A stretch of 15,135 nt of DNA, taken from assembly GCA_002378565.1 (NCBI GenBank), contig DFSH01000027.1, positions 490 through 15,624 on the forward strand. Direction: 5' to 3'. Shown in pieces: positions 1-7,432 of the stretch (position 1 is its first letter; each line of letters begins with the position of its first letter). Both the position numbers and the translations under genes were made by a program. A model generated the notes under the pieces. The model did not search any database, had not been told where the DNA came from, and saw only the letters and a list, made by a program, of their open reading frames with translations. This stretch comes from Flavobacteriales bacterium UBA3442 (GTDB taxonomy: Bacteria > Bacteroidota > Bacteroidia > Flavobacteriales > Schleiferiaceae).

Positions 1-542
1 TCATGGACTGAACGCCAAGACCTAAGACCACTGAAGGACATGGCGAACAGCACGGCGCTGTAGCCGGCATACACATACAGGCCACGATTGATGCAAAGCC
101 AGACACTGATTGCATTGATAACAATCCATAGATGCCAATTGTCCAAACGTTTTCCGATTTGCCAAAGTGTTGCAATCACAGATAAACTGAATATTCCGGC
201 ATCAACAAAGGGCAAAGGATTGCTTGTCTGGGTTTTCATGGCCCAACCCAAGGCAAGGGTCATGATGATGGCAGCTAAGCCCCACCAAACCTTCCTTTGT
301 GCTCGGTGAACCACCATCATCGCTTGGTTATTGCCTTGCCAGGTTACCCAGCCATAGATAGCCAATGCGGCATACAATACATTCAAAAAGGCTTCCGCAT
401 GCAATTGTGAGGACTCAAACATGACAGCAGCTGCCAAGCAGCCCATCAAGCCCATCGGCCATGCCCAAATGCGTTGATTAATCATGCCGACAACAAAGCC
501 AATATTGCATAGGGATGATGCAATTTCCAAGGCCAGAAGCAT
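1..542 (-). CDS. pnuC: PnuC-type nicotinamide riboside/vitamin transporter, 3'-truncated by window edge
   Basis: An open minus-strand frame starts at the ATG at 542-540 and runs off the left edge, giving 180 visible residues. The protein is highly hydrophobic with about six or seven membrane segments. It shows PnuC hallmarks: an early NQRIWAWPMG stretch (residues 22-31), the YGWVTW motif at 63-68, and near the end a charged KRLDNWHLW stretch followed by an INRGLY-like helix. PnuC proteins take up nicotinamide riboside (some relatives take up thiamine or riboflavin) by facilitated diffusion coupled to intracellular phosphorylation. Family members are usually about 190-230 residues, so only the C-terminal end is probably missing. 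The start lies 4 nt after the sucC stop, so the two genes are probably cotranscribed. No strong ribosome-binding site is visible. The substrate cannot be decided, because no kinase or TPP/FMN riboswitch is seen in the window. Confidence 0.85.
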   Translation of the reverse strand, partial: MLLALEIASSLCNIGFVVGMINQRIWAWPMGLMGCLAAAVMFESSQLHAEAFLNVLYAALAIYGWVTWQGNNQAMMVVHRAQRKVWWGLAAIIMTLALGWAMKTQTSNPLPFVDAGIFSLSVIATLWQIGKRLDNWHLWIVINAISVWLCINRGLYVYAGYSAVLFAMSFSGLRSWRSVH

Positions 543-546
543 AGTG

Positions 547-1737
547 TCAGCCAAGAATTTTTTTGACCAAGTCAGCTGCCTCTTGCAAGGCGATTGCGCT
601 GTAAACCTTGAGGCCGCTCTCATCAATCAAGACCTTTGCCTCAGCGGCATTGGTGCCTTGCAAGCGGACAATGATTGGCACGGGGATGTTTCCAATGCTC
701 TTGTATGCATCTACAATGCCTTGTGCAACTCGGTCACAACGGACAATACCGCCAAAAATGTTAACCAAAATGGCTTTCACATTGCTATCTCCTAAAATGA
801 TCCTGAAAGCTTTTTCTACGCGCTCTGCATCAGCTGTGCCTCCAACATCTAAAAAGTTTGCAGGGTTACCACCAGACATCTTGATGATGTCCATGGTAGC
901 CATAGCCAACCCAGCACCATTGACCATGCAGCCAACGTTACCGTCCAGCTTCACAAAGCTCAAACCAGCCTGATCAGCTTCAACCTCTGTCTGGTCTTCT
1001 TCTCTGACATCTCTCAATTCAGCCAAGACTTTGTGGCGGAATAGCCCATTGTCATCCAATGCAACCTTCGCGTCAACAGCAAGGATGCGGTTGTCAGACG
1101 TCTTGATAACAGGGTTGATCTCAAACAATGAGGCATCGATGCCATCGTATGCATTCACAATGCTGCCAACGAATCCAATCATCTCCTTCATCGCCTTGCC
1201 ACTCAAGCCTAAGTTAAATGCAATACGGCGTGCTTGGAAAGCCTGAAGGCCTACTGCCGGATCAATGGTTTCAGTGAAAATCAACTCTGGGGTGTTCTCT
1301 GCAACAGCTTCGATGTCCATGCCGCCTTCGGTGCTGTACATGATCATGTTGACGCCATTTACTCTGTCAAGAAGCACACTCAGGTAATACTCTTCTACCT
1401 CTGACTCTCCAGGGTAGTACACATCTTCCGCAATGAGAATCTGATGCACCTTTTTGCCCTCTGCAGATGTCTGTGGGGTGATCAATTGCATGCCAAGGAT
1501 GTCATTGGCAATGGATTTGACCTCTTCAAGGCTTTTGGCTAATTTGACACCACCTCCCTTGCCACGACCACCTGCATGAACCTGAGCCTTGATCACATGC
1601 CAGCCGGTACCAGTTTCTTCGGTCACTAGCTTTGCTGCCTCAACGGCTTCGTCAGGGGTGGTTGCAACACGGCCACGCTGAATGGTGACGCCATACGATG
1701 CGAGAATTTCTTTACCTTGGTATTCGTGAAGATTCAT
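547..1737 (-). CDS. sucC: Succinyl-CoA synthetase (ADP-forming) beta subunit
   Basis: The 396-residue protein starts MNLHEYQGKEIL, the standard SucC N-terminus and the reason for choosing the ATG at 1737 over an in-frame ATG nine codons upstream. The ATP-grasp domain has the VIKAQVHAGGRGKGGGV nucleotide-binding segment at about residues 48-64. The C-terminal ligase domain carries NIFGGIVRCD, which contacts the phosphohistidine of the alpha subunit. The enzyme makes ATP (or GTP) from succinyl-CoA in the TCA cycle in the cytoplasm as a complex with SucD. No sucD is present in this window, so the two subunits are encoded apart or sucD lies elsewhere. Length is typical of the family. A TACTTTTG element 25-32 nt upstream of the start fits a Bacteroidota promoter. 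pnuC follows after 4 nt. Confidence 0.97.
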   Translation of the reverse strand: MNLHEYQGKEILASYGVTIQRGRVATTPDEAVEAAKLVTEETGTGWHVIKAQVHAGGRGKGGGVKLAKSLEEVKSIANDILGMQLITPQTSAEGKKVHQILIAEDVYYPGESEVEEYYLSVLLDRVNGVNMIMYSTEGGMDIEAVAENTPELIFTETIDPAVGLQAFQARRIAFNLGLSGKAMKEMIGFVGSIVNAYDGIDASLFEINPVIKTSDNRILAVDAKVALDDNGLFRHKVLAELRDVREEDQTEVEADQAGLSFVKLDGNVGCMVNGAGLAMATMDIIKMSGGNPANFLDVGGTADAERVEKAFRIILGDSNVKAILVNIFGGIVRCDRVAQGIVDAYKSIGNIPVPIIVRLQGTNAAEAKVLIDESGLKVYSAIALQEAADLVKKILG

Positions 1738-1761
1738 GGAAGTGGTTTTTGAACTTGCATG

Positions 1762-1769
1762 CAAAAGTA
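1762..1769 (-). promoter_or_regulatory. Putative -7 promoter element for sucC-pnuC
   Basis: The minus strand reads TACTTTTG, an exact match to the Bacteroidota consensus TAnnTTTG. It ends 25 nt before the sucC ATG, predicting a leader of about 15-20 nt. No TTG is found at the usual 17-23 nt upstream, so only half of the promoter matches. Confidence 0.4.
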
Positions 1770-1794
1770 CTGCTCATGCCGCGGAATTCATCTC

Positions 1795-1802
1795 TACATT
1801 TG
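1795..1802 (+). promoter_or_regulatory. Putative -7 promoter element abutting the lolD start
   Basis: The plus strand reads TACATTTG, an exact match to TAnnTTTG, only 5 nt before the lolD ATG at 1808. If it is used, transcription would begin at or next to the start codon, giving a leaderless mRNA. No TTG lies at the expected upstream spacing. It sits back to back with the sucC element 25 bp away. Confidence 0.35.
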
Positions 1803-1807
1803 ACAAC

Positions 1808-2476
1808 ATGAGTAAGTTGCTGACAGCAGTGGGATTGAAAAAATCCTTTGGAGATCTTAACGTCATCAAAGGCATCGATTTATCCATTAACGAAGGAGAG
1901 TTTATAGCCATCACCGGCCCATCAGGCTCAGGTAAATCTACCTTGCTTCACCTTTTGGGAGGCCTAGAGAAGCCCGACAGTGGAAGCTTGCATTTCCGAG
2001 GAAAACCCTACCCTAGCAGCTCGTCTGACTTGGATCGTTTTCGCAATGAAAGCCTAGGTTTCGTGTTTCAATTTCACCACTTGATGCCAGAGTTCACAGC
2101 ATTGGAAAACATGTGCATGCCCGCTTGGATTGCAGGCATGAAGGATGCGGAGGCCAAGGCGCTGTCTTTAGCAAAAGACTTTGGTCTAGCGGATCGATTG
2201 CAACATTTACCTTCTGAACTTAGCGGCGGTGAGCAGCAACGAGTTGCTGTGGTGAGAGCTTTGATGCAATCACCAGACCTGTTGTTAGCGGATGAACCAA
2301 GTGGCAACCTGGACCAAGCCTTATCCATGTCCTTGTTTAAATTACTGGATCAAGCCAGACAGCGATTTGGAACCAGCATCATTGTGGTTACCCATAGCAA
2401 AGCCTGGTCAGATATGGCTGACCGATGCCTGCGAATGGAAGATGGACAATGGGTCAAAGAGATCACGGCGTCATGA
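1808..2476 (+). CDS. lolD: LolD-type ABC transporter ATP-binding protein (lipoprotein release)
   Basis: The 222-residue stand-alone ATPase has Walker [10 protein letters not shown] (37-45), Q-loop Q88, signature LSGGEQQR (138-145), Walker B LLLADEP with catalytic E163, and H-loop H196. The segment [14 protein letters not shown] after the Q-loop is characteristic of LolD. The family powers the LolCDE complex, which extracts outer-membrane lipoproteins from the inner membrane. No membrane subunit is encoded here, so it must pair with a LolC/E protein from another locus. The start at 1808 gives the normal N-terminus; an in-frame ATG at 1736 would overlap sucC and add an unrelated leader. The stop overlaps the rarA start in ATGA, implying translational coupling. 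A related macrolide- or FtsE-type ATPase is the main alternative, but the Q-loop context favours LolD. Confidence 0.9.
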   Translation: MSKLLTAVGLKKSFGDLNVIKGIDLSINEGEFIAITGPSGSGKSTLLHLLGGLEKPDSGSLHFRGKPYPSSSSDLDRFRNESLGFVFQFHHLMPEFTALENMCMPAWIAGMKDAEAKALSLAKDFGLADRLQHLPSELSGGEQQRVAVVRALMQSPDLLLADEPSGNLDQALSMSLFKLLDQARQRFGTSIIVVTHSKAWSDMADRCLRMEDGQWVKEITAS

Positions 2477-3747
2477 GCAATGCCCCACTGGCAGAGCGAA
2501 TGCGACCCAAACGCCTGGAAGGCATTGTTGGCCAGTCCCACATCCTTGGCCCTAACGGCGCATTGACGCCCATGCTATCCATGGGGCGGCTCCCTTCTCT
2601 TCTTTTCTGGGGGCCTCCAGGGGTTGGTAAAACCACCTTAGCTAGAGCGTTAGCTCACGAAGTTGACATGCCATTTTCCTCTTTGAGTGCCGTTTCCGCT
2701 GGCGTCAAAGACATCCGTCAGGTGATTCAACTGGCAGATGGTGATGCCATGTTTCACCCCAAAGGCCGCGTGCTATTCATAGATGAGATCCATCGATTTT
2801 CCAAGTCCCAGCAAGATGCTCTGTTAGCTGCCGTAGAGAAAGGCGTGATCACATTGATTGGCGCCACCACGGAGAACCCCAGTTTTGAAGTGAATGATGC
2901 CTTGCTTTCTCGCTGCCAACTCTTTGTCTTGAAGCCACTGGAGGGCGATGACATCAAGCAACTGGGAGAATTGGCATTGCGCGAAGATCAAGTCATGCAA
3001 GCCAGCGGCATTGAGAAGGTTGACTGGGAGGCTATGCAAGCCTACACTGGTGGTGATGCGAGACGTTTCTTGAATTTGCTAGAGAACCTTGTTACAACTG
3101 CATCATCCATGCAGTTGAAAGGCATTGATCAAGCCTTCGTTGACCATCACGCTCCCAATGTCAGCAGACATTATGACCGAGCTGGAGATCAACATTTTGA
3201 CATGGCTTCAGCGCTGATTAAATCCATCCGGGGCTCCGACCCCCAAGCCAGTCTTTACTGGACATCACGAATGCTGCTGGGTGGGGAAAAACCTGAATTC
3301 ATTGCTCGTCGGCTGGTGATAGCGGCAACAGAAGACATTGGATTGGCCAACACCCAAGCATTGATTCAGGCTAATGCCTGCTGGCAAGCCGTTGAAAGAC
3401 TGGGCATGCCTGAAGCTCGCATTCCACTATCGCAATGTGTCATCTACCTCGCCTGCAGCGCAAAAAGTCACGCGTCCTACCGAGCCATTGACAAAGCTAT
3501 GGAGTCTGCTCAGCGCCATGGTGACTTACCTGTGCCCCTGCATTTGCGCAATGCGAGCAATCGCGTCATGAAGGATTTGGGTCATGGCAAAGGCTACCTC
3601 TACCCCCACGACGACCCTTCGCATTTTGTTCAACAATCGTACTGGCCAGAAAACTTGCCTCATGAAACCTATTACCAGCCAGCTGACAATCCGTCAGAAG
3701 CAAAAATAGCAGAATGGCTTAGCGACCGTTGGCCGTCGATAGAATGA
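2473..3747 (+). CDS. rarA: Replication-associated recombination protein A (RarA/MgsA AAA+ ATPase)
   Basis: The 424-residue protein starts at the ATG inside the ATGA overlap with lolD. The N-terminus APLAERMRPKRLEGIVGQSHIL is typical of RarA and resembles RuvB and clamp-loader N-termini. It carries Walker A GPPGVGKT (47-54), Walker B LFIDEIHRF (101-109), sensor 1 TTEN (132-135) and the SRC arginine-finger motif (147-149). The C-terminal part has the MgsA/RarA helical domain (SDPQASLYWTSRML, AYPP-like PHDDP region). RarA acts at stalled replication forks with SSB and RecA in the cytoplasm. Length is normal. It is cotranscribed with lolD without an obvious functional link. Its last 29 bp overlap the 3' end of the OmpA-family gene on the other strand. 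Confidence 0.95.
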   Translation: MSNAPLAERMRPKRLEGIVGQSHILGPNGALTPMLSMGRLPSLLFWGPPGVGKTTLARALAHEVDMPFSSLSAVSAGVKDIRQVIQLADGDAMFHPKGRVLFIDEIHRFSKSQQDALLAAVEKGVITLIGATTENPSFEVNDALLSRCQLFVLKPLEGDDIKQLGELALREDQVMQASGIEKVDWEAMQAYTGGDARRFLNLLENLVTTASSMQLKGIDQAFVDHHAPNVSRHYDRAGDQHFDMASALIKSIRGSDPQASLYWTSRMLLGGEKPEFIARRLVIAATEDIGLANTQALIQANACWQAVERLGMPEARIPLSQCVIYLACSAKSHASYRAIDKAMESAQRHGDLPVPLHLRNASNRVMKDLGHGKGYLYPHDDPSHFVQQSYWPENLPHETYYQPADNPSEAKIAEWLSDRWPSIE

Positions 3748-5662
3748 AAATTTCTGTGCGTCGGTTCTTGGATCGGCCATCGGCAGTTTCATTGCTTTCA
3801 AGGGGCTGATTTTCAGCAAACCCTTCGCTCATCAAACGGTTAGCGGCGATACCTCTTTGCACCAAGGCCTCCTTAACTACATCGGCACGAGATTGACTCA
3901 GTGTCACATTGTAGGCATGGCTTCCCACATTGTCCGTATGGCCTTCCAGTCGAATGATGACTTGAGGATTGGCACGCAACCAATCGGCCACGTGGTCAAT
4001 TTCTTCGATAGACGAGGACAACAACGTAGACTCATCATGGGCAAAAAGGATGTTTTCCAGAATGAAATGACTGGACTCAACCAGAGGGTCTAGAAAAACG
4101 CTGTCATGTATCACGTCAAAATCTAGATGGTCGGGCATGTCAAATTGCAGGCTTGCAAGATTGTAGCCCTGAGCCATCACGTTCAGCCCCATGAAAGCAC
4201 CAGAAGGCAATGAAATCTCAAAGGAGGCTCCAAGGTGTGCTGATGAAGCATTGTAGCTGAAGCCATCGTGCTGGTAGAGGGTCCAGGTGGCTTGCGGCAA
4301 GGGCTCCCTGCTCTGGGCGTCCATAGCATGTATCACCACCCAGTGGACAGGGCTAGCAACCAAGCTGGCTGGCAATTCAAATCGGTGAATAGCAATTGCC
4401 CCTTGGCTTGTGGAGGTTTCATGGCCCAGCTTACCTCGCGACATGTAGGCTATAGCCCCATTGGGATTAACTGCCATGCCAAAGTCATCCTCTGGCCCAT
4501 TGATCGGGCTTCCTAGATTGACAACTTCACCCCAGCTTCCATCGGCTTGAAGGACAGACTTGAACAAATCCAGATTACCCATGCCAACATGCCCCTCTGA
4601 GGCAAAAAACAAGCTTTTGCCATCCGCGTGCATGAATGGGGTGGATTCAGCATAGGGCGTGTTGATTTGGCTGCCCAATGGTTGAGCCTTCGCAAATGTC
4701 TTCCCGTCCCAATAGCTGATCCAAATATTGGCATCACCCCTGCCCTGCTTTGCCGCGCGGATAAAAAACAAACTGTGCCCGTCTGCAGCTAGTGATGGCT
4801 GGGATTCCCATTGAGCGGTGTTGACGCCTGGACCAAGGTTGACGGGCTTGCCATAGACATAAGACCATGCATGTGCACTGTCAGTTCGATGCCGGCCAAT
4901 GGCCTTCGCTAAGTACAAGTCGCATGAGCCATAGCCTGACTCCCTGTCGCAGGCAGTAAAAATGATCATGGACTGGTCACCAGATAAGGTTGCAGCCCCC
5001 TCGTTGCCGCCTGAATTCACAAAGCCTTTCAGTCGTTGTGATTGCCATTGGCTATCCGCTTGGCGGGTTGCAAGCCAAATGTCCTCATGGCTTTGCGCCT
5101 CGCCTTGATGGTTTCTCGCGGTGTAAGTCATGGCCATGCCATTGCCAGATACTGAAGGAAAGTAATTGGCATCCTGTCGGTTGACGCTATCGCTCAAGGG
5201 CTCGATCACCTGGTTGCCGGCAACCTTGATGGCGTCCACGGAAAAATGCGCATTGCGACGTTGCCGTTCAGCTTCCTTCATGAAGGCCTCTGGCAGGTTA
5301 GGTAATGCCAAATAGGCATCGTAAGCCTTCAGCGCTTCTTGGTAAAGCCCACATGTCATGGACAACTTCCCTTGTGCAAATCTGGCGGCACGTGGTGAAG
5401 ATTCAGCTGCCTTGGCATAGGCCAATATGCCTTGGTTGCATTGCCCCAGTCTTGCGTGCAAATGACCCAACTGAAGCCATGCTGCACTGTAGTCAGGTGA
5501 TCGCTTAACGGCCAATTGCAAATCCTTCATGGCTTCTGGCCATTGTGAGGTCCTCATATGCTGCATGCCATTCTGGTAAGCATGAATAGCAAACCGGGAT
5601 TGGGCCTGAATAGTGCCATGAAAAAGCCCTGTGAATAAAAGCCCAATTAGAATCCTTTGCAT
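3719..5662 (-). CDS. OmpA-family protein with TPR, PD40 propeller and CRD-like domain (PorE-like)
   Basis: With the start at the ATG at 5662 the protein has 647 residues. A signal peptide MQRILIGLLFTGLFHGTIQAQ comes first (cleavage near residue 21, no lipobox cysteine). It is followed by TPR-like helices (about 23-130), a PD40/WD40-like beta-propeller (about 165-425, repeats such as QPSLAADGHSLFF and STPFMHADGKSLFFAS), a carboxypeptidase-regulatory-like beta-sandwich (about 440-525), and a C-terminal OmpA domain (about 533-642) with GHTDN and SQSRA. D577 and R592 are the expected peptidoglycan-binding residues. This domain order matches PorE (PG1058) of the type IX secretion system, which links the secretion complex to peptidoglycan. 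Paralogous OmpA proteins with similar parts exist, so the PorE assignment is tentative. An ATG seven codons upstream (5683) is possible but puts basic residues before a good signal peptide. No T9SS partner is nearby. Confidence 0.85.
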   Translation of the reverse strand: MQRILIGLLFTGLFHGTIQAQSRFAIHAYQNGMQHMRTSQWPEAMKDLQLAVKRSPDYSAAWLQLGHLHARLGQCNQGILAYAKAAESSPRAARFAQGKLSMTCGLYQEALKAYDAYLALPNLPEAFMKEAERQRRNAHFSVDAIKVAGNQVIEPLSDSVNRQDANYFPSVSGNGMAMTYTARNHQGEAQSHEDIWLATRQADSQWQSQRLKGFVNSGGNEGAATLSGDQSMIIFTACDRESGYGSCDLYLAKAIGRHRTDSAHAWSYVYGKPVNLGPGVNTAQWESQPSLAADGHSLFFIRAAKQGRGDANIWISYWDGKTFAKAQPLGSQINTPYAESTPFMHADGKSLFFASEGHVGMGNLDLFKSVLQADGSWGEVVNLGSPINGPEDDFGMAVNPNGAIAYMSRGKLGHETSTSQGAIAIHRFELPASLVASPVHWVVIHAMDAQSREPLPQATWTLYQHDGFSYNASSAHLGASFEISLPSGAFMGLNVMAQGYNLASLQFDMPDHLDFDVIHDSVFLDPLVESSHFILENILFAHDESTLLSSSIEEIDHVADWLRANPQVIIRLEGHTDNVGSHAYNVTLSQSRADVVKEALVQRGIAANRLMSEGFAENQPLESNETADGRSKNRRTEIFILSTANGR

Positions 5663-5688
5663 GTGTCTAAGATACTGACGCATGGTTG

Positions 5689-5696
5689 TACATTTA
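5689..5696 (+). promoter_or_regulatory. Putative -7 promoter element for fur-purA-ostA
   Basis: TACATTTA lies 21 nt before the fur ATG and matches TAnnTTTG at 7 of 8 positions (the final G is A). The opposite strand here has TAGGTTTA (5702-5695) with a TTG 23 nt upstream, a possible promoter for the OmpA-family gene. Both are imperfect matches in a short divergent region. Confidence 0.25.
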
Positions 5697-5717
5697 AACC
5701 TACCAATTCAGCGGACA

Positions 5718-6149
5718 ATGGTCTCCAATTTCAATGAAGTCAAGGCAGTGTTTTCCGCCTACCTTGAGAACAACAAGCAGCGAAAAACCCCAGAGCGATA
5801 TGCTATCCTCAAGGAGGTCTATGCGCAAGATGATCATTTTGATATTGAGTCGCTTTACTTGTCTATGAAGTCTGAAAAATATCGCGTTTCACGTGCCACC
5901 CTGTACAACACGATAGATGTTTTACTTCTGTGTGGGCTGGTTCGCAAGCACCACTTTGGTCAGGGTCAAGCACACTACGAAAAATCCTTCTTCAACAAGC
6001 AACACGATCATGTGATTCTGATTGACAGTGGAGAAGTGAAGGAGTTTTGTGATCCGCGCATTCAACACATCAAACAGGCAGTTGAGGAGGCATTTGACAT
6101 TGAAGTCACAGGCCATCAATTGTACATCTACGGCAAAAACAAATCATGA
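5718..6149 (+). CDS. fur: Fur-family transcriptional regulator
   Basis: The 143-residue protein has the Fur layout: an N-terminal winged helix with TPERYAILKEVY (24-35) and the recognition helix region YRVSRATLYNTIDVL (55-69), then a dimerisation domain with the HDH metal site (96-98) and GHQLYIYGK (132-140). It represses iron-responsive (or zinc/peroxide-responsive) genes after binding a divalent metal. The usual structural-zinc CxxC after the HDH motif is absent: the region reads VILIDSGEVKEFCD, with L101 and S104 where cysteines are expected, and there is no C-terminal cysteine pair. The start at 5718 aligns with family N-termini; an ATG 12 codons upstream lies within the divergent promoter region. 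The stop overlaps purA in ATGA. Fur versus PerR or Zur cannot be settled from sequence alone. Confidence 0.9.
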   Translation: MVSNFNEVKAVFSAYLENNKQRKTPERYAILKEVYAQDDHFDIESLYLSMKSEKYRVSRATLYNTIDVLLLCGLVRKHHFGQGQAHYEKSFFNKQHDHVILIDSGEVKEFCDPRIQHIKQAVEEAFDIEVTGHQLYIYGKNKS

Positions 6150-7432
6150 CAAAAGCAGATATTTTACTTGGACTCCAATGGGGTGACGAGGGGAAAGGGA
6201 AAATTGTAGACGTTCTCACCAAATCCTATGACGTGATAGCTAGATTTCAAGGCGGGCCCAACGCTGGGCACACCTTAGAGTTCGATGGGATCAAGCATGT
6301 TCTTCATACCATACCCTCAGGTATTTTCCATCAAGGTGCCATGAATGTCGTTGGCAACGGCGTGGTTATTGACCCCATCATTTTCTGCAAGGAAATGGAT
6401 CAGTTGTTGGCCATTAATGATAGCTGTGGCGATCGCCTGTGGATATCCCGCAAAGCGCATTTGATCCTGCCAACACACCGCCTATTAGATGCCGCTTCAG
6501 AGGCCGCTAAGGGTAAAATGAAAATTGGTAGCACACTCAAGGGCATTGGGCCAACCTACATGGACAAAACCGGCCGCAACGGCTTGCGTGTGGGTGATGC
6601 TGAACTGCCTGACTACATGGAGCGGTACCAAGCACTCAAAAACAAGCACTTGAAACTACTCGCTGGCTACGACTTTGAGCCCCCCTTTGATTTAGATGAG
6701 AATGAAACCTTGTGGCTTGCTGCAGTTGAGCGGCTGATTGGCATGCAAATAGCTGACAGCGATGTCATGATTCAGGAGGCCATAAAAACGGGAAAACGCA
6801 TCTTAGCTGAAGGTGCTCAAGGCACCTTGTTGGATATTGACTTTGGCACCTACCCTTTTGTCACGTCTAGCACGACAACTGCCGCAGGCGCATGCACAGG
6901 CTTGGGGTTGGCGCCCAATCGCATTGGGGAAGTTTACGGCATATTCAAGGCTTATTGTACCCGTGTTGGTTCAGGACCATTCCCCACAGAACTCAACAAT
7001 GAAACAGGGCAGTTTCTTCGTGACAAAGGCCATGAATACGGCAGCACGACTGGGCGACCACGTCGTTGTGGCTGGCTTGATATGCCCGCATTGAAATACG
7101 CTGTTGACATCAATGGTGTCACCCAATTGATGATGATGAAGGCTGACGTCATGTCTGGCATGGATGAGATCAGCATTTGCACCAGTTACAAATACCAAGG
7201 AAAGCAGGTCACCCACCTACCCTATGGCTTGGATGCTGACCTGGTTGAGCCTAACTATCTAACCATGCCGGGGTGGTCTGAAGACTTGACCTCTGAATCC
7301 AAGCACAGCAACCTGCCTCTAGCATTGAAGGATTACATTGCTTTTATTGAAGCTGAAACTGGCGTCCCTGTAGTTCTGGTGTCCGTTGGTCCAGATCGCG
7401 AGCAAACCTTATGGAAAGAGGCTACTTCCTAA
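6146..7432 (+). CDS. purA: Adenylosuccinate synthetase
   Basis: The 428-residue protein has the N-terminal GTP loop QWGDEGKGK (11-19, catalytic D14) and GGPNAGHT with catalytic H42. It also has GSTLKGIGPTYMDKTGR in the IMP-binding region, TTAAGACTGLG, and the arginine-rich STTGRPRRCGWLD loop, all standard PurA features. It converts IMP and aspartate to adenylosuccinate using GTP, the first committed step of AMP synthesis in the cytoplasm. Length is normal. The ATG overlaps the fur stop by 4 nt and the gene's end overlaps the next gene by 22 nt, so the three genes form one transcription unit. Confidence 0.98.
   Translation: MTKADILLGLQWGDEGKGKIVDVLTKSYDVIARFQGGPNAGHTLEFDGIKHVLHTIPSGIFHQGAMNVVGNGVVIDPIIFCKEMDQLLAINDSCGDRLWISRKAHLILPTHRLLDAASEAAKGKMKIGSTLKGIGPTYMDKTGRNGLRVGDAELPDYMERYQALKNKHLKLLAGYDFEPPFDLDENETLWLAAVERLIGMQIADSDVMIQEAIKTGKRILAEGAQGTLLDIDFGTYPFVTSSTTTAAGACTGLGLAPNRIGEVYGIFKAYCTRVGSGPFPTELNNETGQFLRDKGHEYGSTTGRPRRCGWLDMPALKYAVDINGVTQLMMMKADVMSGMDEISICTSYKYQGKQVTHLPYGLDADLVEPNYLTMPGWSEDLTSESKHSNLPLALKDYIAFIEAETGVPVVLVSVGPDREQTLWKEATS

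Noticed and set aside
484..795. 103-codon plus-strand open frame over the sucC/pnuC junction
   Set aside because: It is antisense to the conserved C-terminus of sucC and the start of pnuC and shows no protein-like features.
1736..1807. 24-codon N-terminal extension of lolD
   Set aside because: It would overlap the sucC start and promoter region; LolD proteins start just before the ABC domain, as from 1808.
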